In this document: piece after piece, positions 33,859 through 42,816 of the stretch
How the letters are laid out: each line of letters starts with the position of its first letter
Position numbering within the stretch: position 1 is the stretch's first letter
From: Thermoplasmata archaeon
Lineage (GTDB): Archaea; Thermoplasmatota; Thermoplasmata; Thermoplasmatales; Thermoplasmataceae
Assembly: GCA_021806345.1 (NCBI GenBank)
Contig: JAJZXP010000301.1
Location: 62,001 to 126,000 of the forward strand
Reading direction: 5' to 3'
DNA length: 64,000 nt
Position numbers and translations under genes: made by a program
The notes under the pieces: generated by a model
Database searches by the model: none
What the model was told of the DNA's origin: nothing
The model's input: only the letters and a program-made list of their open reading frames with translations

Positions 33859-35141
33859 TCGTCTATCCCCATCACAATCACAGGTATATCTATATCTGCT
33901 ACTCCTATGTTCTCCAAATCCCACTTAATCTGCTCAAAGTAAGACACACCAGTGGACATCTGATCCGCCATGCGCTTCATTGGGACTATTTCAACCCCAG
34001 CATCAATTATATTGTGATTGTTGAATATTGTCATCTTTGCAGACACGTTGTATGCAATGAACGCACACTTTCCGAACTGAACCACAACACCTAATCTATT
34101 CTTCACAAAGTCCATCTCTCTGAACGCTCCGTTACCGAAAGGAAGCTTTATTCGAAATTCACGCCAGCCAAGTGAGTTAAACGTTTCCTTGTAAACTTTG
34201 TTCAGGCAAGGTGGGCTGTAAAGCATCTCTCCGGACATGGTCTTCTCTTTGCTGACCTTGGTTCTGTATTCCTCAAGATTTACGCTTGATATCACCTGAT
34301 ATATCTCCTCCAATTCTTGGGCAAAGTGATGCTCAATGCACTCTTTTCCATTTTTCTCCCTGCCAGTTGGTACGCATACTCTGGTTCCAAGTCTTCTTAT
34401 CTCCAGAGTTCCATTAGCCATAGCCATGACTCTTTCCAGAGTCTTATCGATATATCCTTCATCTTTTTCTACGCTTATGGCCCTCCCGTTGAGTAACAGG
34501 GCTGCCAGACCGGATGAACCAACTCCCCCAAATGAATCAAGTACTGTATCCCCCTCATTAGACAATGCAAGAACTAGACATTGAACAAGTTCGATCGGAA
34601 ATTGTGCTGGATGACTCGTATATTCCGAATGATTTGATTTCACGTTTGGAATTTCCCACATTTCCGCTTCCCAATCCTGCAGTACCATCTCCCAGACATC
34701 CTCAGGATTCTTTCCTAAAGGATTCCCGGAAGGCTTTCCGTAATTTTTCCCACGGTAATGTGTCTTTCCAGGATACTTCTGCGGTATCCTTACAGGATCA
34801 AGATTGAAGGTGTAATTATCCGACTTGGTGTACCACGAAATTGTTTCATAACGGCCTGAGAATCTCAGTGAAGCATGGAGTCCATGCCCGATGCGCCAAA
34901 TAATACGGTTTCGCATCTTCAAATTGTTATCCTCTTTGAATATCCTGTAGAAGAAATAGTCTAGGGGGAAGATCTCCCTGTTGTATACATAGTTTCCGAA
35001 CTCCCACGCTATGTTCCCGTCATCTCTGAGGATACGAGTGCATTCCTTCGCAACCTTTCCTTGGTATCCTAGGTACTCATGGAACTTTACCCTCTCCTCA
35101 TACACTTTTCCTATGTTATATGGAGGCCAAGTCACGGTCAA
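33855..35141 (-). CDS. DNA methyltransferase fused to a BglII-type restriction endonuclease domain
   Basis: The first 240 residues form an amino-methyltransferase of the beta class: motif IV as TWPPYN at the very start, then FGGVGSSGLAAL (motif I) near residue 206. The last 180 residues match the BglII endonuclease family (FVKNRLGVVVQFGKCAF, AKMTIFNNHNIIDAGVEIVP, STGVSYFEQIKWDL). In BglII the active site is D-x8-E-x-Q; here it reads D-x8-V-x-Q, so the catalytic Glu is Val. The coding text extends upstream of the given TTG (35139-35141) to about 35207 (LNDSLEFLKTVPDKSVT), but no standard start exists there. Probably modification-competent at most. The stop overlaps the start of the membrane-protein gene. 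Confidence 0.8.
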   Translation of the reverse strand: MTVTWPPYNIGKVYEERVKFHEYLGYQGKVAKECTRILRDDGNIAWEFGNYVYNREIFPLDYFFYRIFKEDNNLKMRNRIIWRIGHGLHASLRFSGRYETISWYTKSDNYTFNLDPVRIPQKYPGKTHYRGKNYGKPSGNPLGKNPEDVWEMVLQDWEAEMWEIPNVKSNHSEYTSHPAQFPIELVQCLVLALSNEGDTVLDSFGGVGSSGLAALLLNGRAISVEKDEGYIDKTLERVMAMANGTLEIRRLGTRVCVPTGREKNGKECIEHHFAQELEEIYQVISSVNLEEYRTKVSKEKTMSGEMLYSPPCLNKVYKETFNSLGWREFRIKLPFGNGAFREMDFVKNRLGVVVQFGKCAFIAYNVSAKMTIFNNHNIIDAGVEIVPMKRMADQMSTGVSYFEQIKWDLENIGVADIDIPVIVMGIDE

Positions 35142-35332
35142 CGTAACAGATTTGTCTGGAACTGTTTTCAGAAATTCCAGAGAATCGTTCAGATACTGAA
35201 ATCCAATAAATTATACGGAATGAATAAGCAAGTGGTAAAATTACTGTTTGTTTTCAAGGACTGCCTGAAAAGTCGTTAAATATAGATAGAATGTTATAGA
35301 AAGTTTTTAACCACAGTTTATATGCCTTCCCA

Positions 35333-37726
35333 ATGGGTAAACTTTCAGCATATTTAATAGGAACAGTCGCCATTTTAGCTTTATCATACTATTACTTATC
35401 TCTCAGTTTTTACCCTCTTATCGGATGGCTTGAACCATACTTTGGTGGTGCGTTAATACTGGTTATGGGAAATCTCCTATTTTTATTGGGAAACCCACTA
35501 CGAAATACTTTTTTGATCCCAGTTTACATCATAGTAGGAATATTGATCGGGCTGGGTGCCAGGAAGGGGAGAAAGGCTTTTGTCTCAACTCTCACTATTT
35601 ATGGATCAATTCTTTCCATCACCGGAATTGCCAGCGTAAGTATGATTTTAGGCAATTTTTCCACGATAAAGACAATTTCTACAAAGTTAACCACCTCGCA
35701 GAGCCTAACAAATTATTCTCCAGGCTCCTTTCCGATTGCTCCACCCACAGCTAGCCTTCAGCAGATATTCGGCGAACCACTCATAGGCAGACTTCTCTCA
35801 GTTTTTAGTTCGATTTCGACCAGTGGAATTTCGACCTCCAATATTACGGGTTACATAAGCAGTATCATTCCTGCAATTACACGGGAATTTATAATTTATG
35901 GAATAGTAGATTTTGCAATAGTGCTCACTTTTGCTACATTGACGGGAGGATTATTAGGCAGGCTCATAAACGGGAAGAAGACTAAGAAATCAAGACCTTT
36001 AGAGGTAAAAGATGGAAAGAATATTGTGGAAGTAGCAATAATAGCTCTGGTAATACTTGCCATTGTTTTCTCATCCTTTTCCATCCCATTACACTCTTCG
36101 GGTGTTATGAGCCCTGTACAAAAAACCAGCGATTACCGGCTTAAAAGTGGCAATCTGTTTACATCAATGTCAAACTTGGGATATTCATTATCTAACAATA
36201 CCCAACTTGCTTCCTGTTCAATCGCTGGTGGCTTTGTGAGTCCGAGTGGGAATCTATACACAGTATTCGGGGCATATGGGAACTCTACCAGCCCGGCTTC
36301 GAAGTATTCTAAACTCTTTCCCTCTGGTTCCCTAACCTTTTTGGAATATTCATGCAACCTCACTCAGTTGATAGATGGAATCTCGACTTTTCCCATAAAT
36401 ACAGGGTACAATATTTCACAATCTTTACCACTCCAAATTGCTTCGTACGCAGAGGGAGGTCTTATAATAACATTAACAGTAGGTAATGTAACAAAAACGA
36501 AAAATAAGGTTATTTCAAGCGATACAAATTTTATTTCAACCATAGGAGGTGCCAATCAAAACATACTCATGAGTATAAATATTCCAAATGGTGTCCTGAC
36601 TCAAAGCTCATCAAATCCAATGAGTTTATTCATTGTTGGCTTTTTACTAAATCCCAGCCAGTTCAGTACAAACATGGAAAATTCCTATCCGCTTCTTCTA
36701 GGAGACCACCAAAATTTTGACCTTTATAAGAACGAATCCCTGAATCATATAACGAACACTGGATTGAAAAACGCAAATTCATATCTGTTTGCCAGTGCTT
36801 TCTTAAACAATTTCCCCCTAGTCTCCGCAATAGCAGGATCTAATTTCCTGGGCAAGTCGTTCTCTGGGCAGGCATCTTTCACCCTATCCGTCTTTGAACA
36901 AAGCAACGTTTTTACCTCTTCAAGCTCGATTCATAAAATTGGGTTAAGTAGAATACTTGACTCCAACACAACACTGTCTTTCAACACAGACAATCCAAGC
37001 CTTATAATTTCCGCTATACCTGAAATGATCAGTGCAAAACCAACAGTCGTGTATCACATATATTCATCGGAGAGCAGAAATCTAACCTACTTGAACTTCG
37101 GAAGTAATCTAAACTTTACTCAGGTTTCTGGAACCATACAAACTTCAAAAGTTGATTACATCAGCAATAACACATTTCCTGCCAATCTTTCGTGGAATGA
37201 AAGAACTGGGTTGTTAGGGAAGAATGAACATTTTATAAATATACAGGTAAAAAATACAGATAATGAAACCCTTAAAAATTTAAAACTAAACGAGTCTCTT
37301 ATTCAAAACCTCTATCCTGCAAACGTTATTACACTGAAAGGAAAAGACATCATTACTAACGCGTCACTCCCATCCGGGAGCACTATGGATTTGAATTTCA
37401 CAATTTCCACACCCAATGGGGGAATTTACGTTGTCCCACCGCCGATTTTAACATACACCAACAACAACACTGCAGAACTTTCGCTCGGTCACGAAATGAA
37501 AGTCTCCCAGTTGAACAAAAGTCTGGCATTCACATTTAATTCAATTGTGAACTATTATATCTCTTATAGTGCCAATGGAACTATTCAGCAATTAAATATC
37601 CTAAACACTCCTCTCTTCCAGGGACTTTACCTATTTGACCTCATTATAATCCTAATCCTGATTGCCGACGTAGTTCTCGAGATAAAAGCAATATCAACCT
37701 GGTCAAAGAATAGAAAAAATAAATAG
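35333..37726 (+). CDS. Large multi-pass membrane protein with extracellular domain
   Basis: A 797-residue protein. Four or five hydrophobic helices fill the first 110 residues or so, with two more near residues 185-215 and 230-250. A long Ser/Asn/Thr-rich domain with many N-glycosylation sequons follows (about 260-760), and one helix lies near the C-terminus (LYLFDLIIILILIADVVLEI) before a basic tail. The layout suggests a surface-exposed domain held by membrane helices at both ends. No family recognised. A TATA-like TTTATATG lies only about 15 bases upstream of the ATG. It marks the return from the accessory island to ordinary genes. Confidence 0.75.
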   Translation: MGKLSAYLIGTVAILALSYYYLSLSFYPLIGWLEPYFGGALILVMGNLLFLLGNPLRNTFLIPVYIIVGILIGLGARKGRKAFVSTLTIYGSILSITGIASVSMILGNFSTIKTISTKLTTSQSLTNYSPGSFPIAPPTASLQQIFGEPLIGRLLSVFSSISTSGISTSNITGYISSIIPAITREFIIYGIVDFAIVLTFATLTGGLLGRLINGKKTKKSRPLEVKDGKNIVEVAIIALVILAIVFSSFSIPLHSSGVMSPVQKTSDYRLKSGNLFTSMSNLGYSLSNNTQLASCSIAGGFVSPSGNLYTVFGAYGNSTSPASKYSKLFPSGSLTFLEYSCNLTQLIDGISTFPINTGYNISQSLPLQIASYAEGGLIITLTVGNVTKTKNKVISSDTNFISTIGGANQNILMSINIPNGVLTQSSSNPMSLFIVGFLLNPSQFSTNMENSYPLLLGDHQNFDLYKNESLNHITNTGLKNANSYLFASAFLNNFPLVSAIAGSNFLGKSFSGQASFTLSVFEQSNVFTSSSSIHKIGLSRILDSNTTLSFNTDNPSLIISAIPEMISAKPTVVYHIYSSESRNLTYLNFGSNLNFTQVSGTIQTSKVDYISNNTFPANLSWNERTGLLGKNEHFINIQVKNTDNETLKNLKLNESLIQNLYPANVITLKGKDIITNASLPSGSTMDLNFTISTPNGGIYVVPPPILTYTNNNTAELSLGHEMKVSQLNKSLAFTFNSIVNYYISYSANGTIQQLNILNTPLFQGLYLFDLIIILILIADVVLEIKAISTWSKNRKNK

Positions 37727-37727
37727 T

Positions 37728-38171
37728 TCAGGACGCTGCAGTTTGAGTTTGGGGATATAATTTTTCCTCAATATATTTTAAAGCTTTCCTTATGATCTCC
37801 TTCTGATTTTCATGTTTCAGATAGAGCATCGCATCCTCAAAATTTAACCACACATATGCCTGATGTTCTTCAGAAGTTATAACTTTTGTAGAGGAACTGA
37901 CTTCACTCAAGAACAATATGACCTCCTTGTGGATATTTTTGCTGTCAAAGTAGAAGTAATAGTCGGTTGCAACTTCAAACCCCTTTATTATCTTACAGGT
38001 TATTCCGCATTCTTCCTTTGTCTCTCTTAGAGCAGCCGTGTATTTATTTTCACCCTTTTCGATATGACCTTTTGAAAAATCTAGGTATCCATCCTTTTTC
38101 ATGAGGAAGAGAAACTGAACTTCTCTCATGCGTCGGAATATGATAATACCGGAACTTATTTCATGTACCAT
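37728..38171 (-). CDS. Nudix hydrolase, Ap4A-hydrolase-like
   Basis: A 147-residue protein with a perfect Nudix box: GHIEKGENKYTAALRETKEECGI (G-x5-E-x7-RE-x2-EE-x-G-I in outline, about residues 35-57). The preceding YLDFSKGHIEKGE text (KGH in place of GG) is typical of diadenosine-tetraphosphate hydrolases, which remove Ap4A formed by tRNA synthetases. The C-terminal AYVWLNFEDAMLYL is also Ap4A-hydrolase-like. It converges on the large membrane-protein gene with one base between stops. Confidence 0.88.
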   Translation of the reverse strand: MVHEISSGIIIFRRMREVQFLFLMKKDGYLDFSKGHIEKGENKYTAALRETKEECGITCKIIKGFEVATDYYFYFDSKNIHKEVILFLSEVSSSTKVITSEEHQAYVWLNFEDAMLYLKHENQKEIIRKALKYIEEKLYPQTQTAAS

Positions 38172-38429
38172 GCCGGTAAATTGCTTATTATTATAAAATC
38201 TTGTTTTAAATATTTACATATATATTTTTTTTGCTGATATTCTCCAATATAATATTTAGGAATTTTATTTTAGCATACTTCAAACACCACGTAGTGTATG
38301 AGATTTTTGTCAATTAAAACGACAGTAAACAAAGTTTTAAATAAAATGTATCTACACGGTGGGAAGAAAACTCTAAGATCGATATAAACACACATAATTA
38401 ATTTAAGTCCTAAGAAAATCTCCCTTGCA

Positions 38430-39680
38430 ATGCCAGATGAAATAAGAGGGTACTTCACCATGGATGATTTTGATTTGACAGACAAAACTGTAATTTTGAG
38501 GCTGGACATTAATTCACCAATTCATCCAGTAACAGGAGAGATCATGGGGGATTCAAGATTTCGGTCCCACATTTCAACACTGGACAGATTGAAGAATTCC
38601 AAAGTGGTAATCCTAGCCCACCAAAGCAGACCAGGAAAATCGGATTATATCTCGCTCGAGGGACACGCGAAGAGAATGGAACGGATTATTGGTAGAAGAG
38701 TTCGTTTCTGTGATTCCCTTTTTGGCCCCTCTGCAATTCAAGAAATTAAGAAAATGAATAAGGGAGATATACTTATGCTGGAGAATACAAGGTTTTTTTC
38801 AGAGGACGTTGTTCTGGACTCGGTCGACAATGAGTCAATGGAAGAGAGCAATCTTGTCAGAGGATTATCTTCGGTTGCTGATTTTTTCATTAATGATGCA
38901 TTTCCTGCCATCCACAGAGGACAGACGTCATTAACCGGTTTCACCAATAAGATACCAAATATAGCTGGGCTTCTGATACAGACAGAAACAGAAGCGATTG
39001 AAAGATTTCTTAAAAGCGATAAGAAAAAAAGTATAGCAATATTAGCAGGGGCAAAAATAGAAGACTCAATTTCAGTAGCCCGATCCTTCCAAATGAGAAA
39101 TATAGTTTCTAAAGTGCTCGTTGGAGGTGTTGTAGCCAACGCTTTTCTATGGGCTACGGGAAAGAAAATAGGAAGAAAGAATGAAGATTTCATTAAACAT
39201 AACAATAGGAACTATGAGGCATATCTGAAAATCTGCAAAGATATAGTGGATCAGGGAAAGAATTTCATAATCACTCCCACGGACTTCATACTTAATCCAT
39301 CCCAGAGGAGGATAGAGAAAAATGAAGAGGTACCGGATGATCAAATTATCGCGGATATTGGACCTGATACCATAGCAAAGTTCTCCAAAGAAATAAAAAA
39401 TGCAGGAAATATCTTTGTAAATGGGCCAATGGGGATGTATGAAATCAGCGAATATTCCACCGGTACATACGAAATCCTGAGGGAAATATCAAATTCAGGA
39501 GCGGTCACACTTGCTGGAGGAGGGCACACGATTTCGGCTCTGGAGATATTAGGGTTGACGCACAAAATAGACCATATTTCGACTGGAGGTGGAGCGCTGA
39601 TAAGTTATTTATCAGGTGAACCGATGCCCGTATTAGAAGCTCTCAAAAAGAGCAGGCAAAAATTTCAGGAAGTGAAGTAA
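38430..39680 (+). CDS. pgk: Phosphoglycerate kinase
   Basis: Transfers phosphate between 1,3-bisphosphoglycerate and ADP in glycolysis/gluconeogenesis. 416 residues, a normal archaeal length. Seen: the N-terminal substrate motif VILRLDINSPIHP (about residues 20-32), HQSRPGKSDY, the NDAFPAIHRGQTS hinge, ILAGAKIEDS, and the C-terminal nucleotide motif TLAGGGHTISALE. It overlaps the prefoldin alpha gene by one base (TAATG), so the three genes pgk, pfdA and ftsY form one operon. Confidence 0.97.
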   Translation: MPDEIRGYFTMDDFDLTDKTVILRLDINSPIHPVTGEIMGDSRFRSHISTLDRLKNSKVVILAHQSRPGKSDYISLEGHAKRMERIIGRRVRFCDSLFGPSAIQEIKKMNKGDILMLENTRFFSEDVVLDSVDNESMEESNLVRGLSSVADFFINDAFPAIHRGQTSLTGFTNKIPNIAGLLIQTETEAIERFLKSDKKKSIAILAGAKIEDSISVARSFQMRNIVSKVLVGGVVANAFLWATGKKIGRKNEDFIKHNNRNYEAYLKICKDIVDQGKNFIITPTDFILNPSQRRIEKNEEVPDDQIIADIGPDTIAKFSKEIKNAGNIFVNGPMGMYEISEYSTGTYEILREISNSGAVTLAGGGHTISALEILGLTHKIDHISTGGGALISYLSGEPMPVLEALKKSRQKFQEVK

Positions 39681-40096
39681 TGGAAGATGGAAACAATGAA
39701 AATGCTGTAAGGGAAGAGTTGGCTTTTCTAGAATCGTATGTTAGTTCAACAGAAAAACAGATCAGTGTTATGACTCAGGGACTGGAGGAGTTCGGAAAGG
39801 CTCTGGCAGTTTTGCAGTCTAAGGAAATACCAGAATCATCGGAAACTCTGATTTCACTCGGGGGAGGCATTTTTGTAAAGGGAAAAGTGGAAACTTCCAA
39901 AAATGTTATGGTAGCCATAGGTTCAGATGTGTTCATTGAAGAAGACAGTCAAAAGACAGTGGAAAGAATTAAGGCCCAGGTGGAAGATGTGAGCAAGGGA
40001 ATTCAAACACTTAACAACCAGAGGGCAGATGCTATTAGAAGATATGATTTGCTCCTGAGGTCTCTTGGCAGGAAAGAAGATAAGGATGTCTCTTAA
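39680..40096 (+). CDS. pfdA: Prefoldin alpha subunit
   Basis: 138 residues. Prefoldin is a jellyfish-shaped co-chaperone (two alpha, four beta) that hands unfolded proteins to the thermosome. Seen: an N-terminal coiled coil (REELAFLESYVSSTEKQISV), a central beta hairpin region (LISLGGGIFVKGKVE, then NVMVAIGSDVFIEED) and a C-terminal coiled coil (RIKAQVEDVSKGIQTLNN). It starts on the last base of pgk and its end overlaps ftsY by 11 bases. The partner thermosome gene is at 15-16.7 kb. Confidence 0.93.
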   Translation: MEDGNNENAVREELAFLESYVSSTEKQISVMTQGLEEFGKALAVLQSKEIPESSETLISLGGGIFVKGKVETSKNVMVAIGSDVFIEEDSQKTVERIKAQVEDVSKGIQTLNNQRADAIRRYDLLLRSLGRKEDKDVS

Positions 40097-40949
40097 AGAC
40101 AGGATTGCAGGCATCTTCAAGGGGAATAACGGTGAGATAGAAGTAAGCAGATTCCGGGAAGAATATCTTGAGATTTTCCTTGAATCTGACATTTCCATGG
40201 ATGCAGCTGAAGAGATCCTGAATAGGTTTGAGGCAAACTTTCAGCAGAGAAAAAGAATTACCAGAGAAGAGGGAATCAACTCCATGAAGGCCATTATGAC
40301 CAGCGTGCTTGTGAAGGTCAAGCCGGCCAAGAATGTTCTGGAAGTAAATAAGAAGCCTTTTGTGATAATGTTTGTGGGGATAAATGGAACTGGGAAAACA
40401 ACTACAGTTGCCAAACTTGCGTATTACCTGAAGAAGAATGGAAAGTCAGCGGTTATAGCTGCATCAGACACTTTCAGGGCAGGAGCCATAGACCAGATTC
40501 TTTATCATGGGGAGGAACTCGGGATAAGAGTAATTCATCAGGAGGCAGGAAGTGACTCATCTGCTGTTGCTTTCGATGCAATCGGTCATGCTAATGCAAG
40601 GAACTTAGACTATGTCATCATTGACACAGCTGGTCGAATGCAAACAAACAGGAATCTAATGGATGAAATGAAAAAGATAAAGAGAGTTGCGAACCCAGAT
40701 TTGACTTTGCTTACTGTGGATGCAATCGCTGCAAGCGACGCCATGGAACAGGCAAAGGCATTCCTGAAGGATATTTCATTCGATGGGATCGTGCTGAATA
40801 AGCTAGACACAGAGGCCAGAGGTGGATCAATATTCTCATTGACACTGAATCTATCTAAACCGATTTATTTTCTTGGAATCGGGCAGAAACACACAGACTT
40901 AATGGAATACGATCCAAATTACATTATTAACAAAATATTTCAAAATTAA
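40086..40949 (+). CDS. ftsY: Signal recognition particle receptor FtsY
   Basis: A GTPase that docks SRP-bound ribosomes at the membrane Sec channel. Read from the ATG at 40086 it is 287 residues; an in-frame TTG seven codons upstream is less likely. Seen: a short helical N domain (about 1-80), the G1 loop GINGTGKTTT (about residues 98-107), DTFRAGA, DTAGR and the NKLDTEARGG guanine-specificity region (NKLD rather than the usual TKLD). The start overlaps the end of pfdA by 11 bases. Its 3' end abuts the convergent regulator gene with no spacer. Confidence 0.95.
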   Translation: MSLKDRIAGIFKGNNGEIEVSRFREEYLEIFLESDISMDAAEEILNRFEANFQQRKRITREEGINSMKAIMTSVLVKVKPAKNVLEVNKKPFVIMFVGINGTGKTTTVAKLAYYLKKNGKSAVIAASDTFRAGAIDQILYHGEELGIRVIHQEAGSDSSAVAFDAIGHANARNLDYVIIDTAGRMQTNRNLMDEMKKIKRVANPDLTLLTVDAIAASDAMEQAKAFLKDISFDGIVLNKLDTEARGGSIFSLTLNLSKPIYFLGIGQKHTDLMEYDPNYIINKIFQN

Positions 40950-41624
40950 CTACTTTATTGATGAAATCTGCCTGGAAATCTCATCTGTGTTCATTTCAGT
41001 AGTTATAAGAGGAATATTTTCAACCTCAGAAATTTTAATTGCCAGATCATCGACTCTGTCTGCATTTACATAGACCACAGCTGCCGGTTTTAGAGGATGT
41101 ACCCTGATAGCAATCATTGGGCTTCTTCCCATTTTTACCTCTGTAAAAAATATCACTCTTTCATTGGACCATCCATAAAGTACACTATATTCACTGTATG
41201 AGAAAGTGAGGATTGCTTTAACTCCATTGACTATGGTATATCCCCTGATATATCTGTCCGTTCTGGCATTTGATACCTCCTTTCCTTTTATTTTGTTTAT
41301 TATCGTTCTAAGATTTACGTCCCTATCATAATCTTTTATATCAATCACTGCCTCGTACGGAACCCCTGATTTATATCTCCTGAGGATGGTGCCTCCGTGC
41401 CTGTTTTCAATAACCATCATAGCCGCAACAAATTTTTTGATTGTTCCAATTCCCGGAGATTGTCTTCTTCCCTTTTCGTAATCACTTATCATCGAAAGGC
41501 TTACCCCCATTTCTTTTGCAAGTTCGCTTTTCTGTATATTAAACTCCTCCCTCCACTTTTTCAGGGTCTCGTTTGGATTTTCCGATAAAACTATCTCTCC
41601 TGCAATCTTTTCTTCGATATTCAC
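40950..41624 (-). CDS. XRE-type helix-turn-helix transcriptional regulator
   Basis: A 224-residue protein. The N-terminal helix-turn-helix is clear (IQKSELAKEMGVSLSMISDY, about residues 30-49, then EKGRRQSPG). The remaining 150 residues form an unassigned sensor or dimerisation domain with strand-rich text (YTIVNGVKAILTFSYSEYSVLYG). This architecture is conserved in Thermoplasmatales. Its regulon is unknown. Its end abuts ftsY. The upstream region to 41680 contains AT-rich promoter-like sequence shared with no other gene, since the next gene runs the same way. Confidence 0.85.
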   Translation of the reverse strand: MNIEEKIAGEIVLSENPNETLKKWREEFNIQKSELAKEMGVSLSMISDYEKGRRQSPGIGTIKKFVAAMMVIENRHGGTILRRYKSGVPYEAVIDIKDYDRDVNLRTIINKIKGKEVSNARTDRYIRGYTIVNGVKAILTFSYSEYSVLYGWSNERVIFFTEVKMGRSPMIAIRVHPLKPAAVVYVNADRVDDLAIKISEVENIPLITTEMNTDEISRQISSIK

Positions 41625-41679
41625 TAAAAATGATTAAGCGATAATATATATATCTGTCGAATTAGACTTCGACATTAGA

Positions 41680-42531
41680 TTAAATTTTTTGGCCGTGAAG
41701 CATAGATTTCATTAGAAGACTCATATGGCCAGCTTCCTGCATTCTCCTAACTGAATATTGGATCCATTTCTTTCCAAATGGAATATACGCAAAAACCTTA
41801 TAACCTCTTTTTTGCAAATCAATGAGGTATTGATTTCTTATCCCGTTAAGCATTGCATACCAGACCTCTTTTTCATACTTCTTCCCTAATTCTACTGATT
41901 TCTCAATAATAAGTTCGTCGTGACTTGCTATGGTGAATATTTTTGCATTCTGATACATATATTCCATTATCTCAACAAAACTTTGGTTAATTTCTTCTTT
42001 GGTCTTGAAAGCGATGCTCTCATCCTCTGTATACGCCCCTTTTACTAGTCTGAAAATTCCTCCATCTTTTGTTAATTCTTCAACATCCTTCTTTGTTCTC
42101 TTCAAATAGGACTGCATGCAGAGACCAACGTGACCTGTATGAATTTGTGATCTGTATAACGCAATTGTCCTGTCAACAAGGGTGCTTTCTTCCATGTCAA
42201 TCCAAACGAACAAATTTTTCTTCATCGATTCTTGAACTATCTTGTTTAAGTTTTCCTTAGCAAATTCCAAGTCAATGGAGAGTCCAATCTGAGTGGGTTT
42301 TATTGATACCTGAAACTTCTCATCATCTTGAGAAATTTTCGCGATTACGTTTAGATATGTGTTCACGGCATCATTCACGTCTTTTTTGTCTGTCAGTGCT
42401 TCGCCAAGGTAGTTGAAAATAGATCCTATACTCAAGGCTTTAAATCTGTTACCCCTATTGATTGCATCATCTACAGTAGGACCGGCTATCCACTTACCAG
42501 CTAACAGTTTCTCCATGAACCCATTCATCAT
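41680..42531 (-). CDS. putA: Proline dehydrogenase
   Basis: A 283-residue FAD enzyme oxidising proline to pyrroline-5-carboxylate, with a beta/alpha-barrel fold. Seen: FQVSIKPTQIGLSIDLEFA (about residues 74-92), LFVWIDMEES, VGLCMQSYLKRT, IFRLVKGAY (about residues 159-167), IASHDELII and the C-terminal FGKKWIQYSVRRMQE, where the paired arginines bind the proline carboxylate. This is the short monofunctional type, as in Bacillus and archaea. No pyrroline-5-carboxylate dehydrogenase gene is adjacent. The start ATG is doubled (MMNGF); either could be used. Confidence 0.93.
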   Translation of the reverse strand: MMNGFMEKLLAGKWIAGPTVDDAINRGNRFKALSIGSIFNYLGEALTDKKDVNDAVNTYLNVIAKISQDDEKFQVSIKPTQIGLSIDLEFAKENLNKIVQESMKKNLFVWIDMEESTLVDRTIALYRSQIHTGHVGLCMQSYLKRTKKDVEELTKDGGIFRLVKGAYTEDESIAFKTKEEINQSFVEIMEYMYQNAKIFTIASHDELIIEKSVELGKKYEKEVWYAMLNGIRNQYLIDLQKRGYKVFAYIPFGKKWIQYSVRRMQEAGHMSLLMKSMLHGQKI

Positions 42532-42816
42532 ACTCTTCTATTAAGATATGAGTTCCTAATTAATATCGATTCTCATACCTTAAAAACAGTTTCCTTTCAC
42601 CGATATGGAGTTTTCTGAACAATTTTCTAACTGCTCCTGCATTTTAAATGGTTGGATGTGACCATTGCTTCTTTTTCTCATTAGTAATAAATAACTCATC
42701 CTGAAATTAACATACATACTGGAATTTAAACACTCGTCGTTAATCAATCTTAATTTTTTGAGATAAACCATAATTCAGACATTATCCGCAAAGTGTAATA
42801 GAAGAGAATAAATTGC

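Noticed and set aside
20896..35330. Search for an attachment-site duplicate of the tRNA-Ser 3' end
   Set aside because: No matching run was found by eye at the island's far edge, so no att site is claimed.
42580..42771. 63-codon minus-strand frame between putA and the nucleotidyltransferase
   Set aside because: No motif, no promoter or ribosome-binding site, and a composition typical of translated AT-rich DNA.
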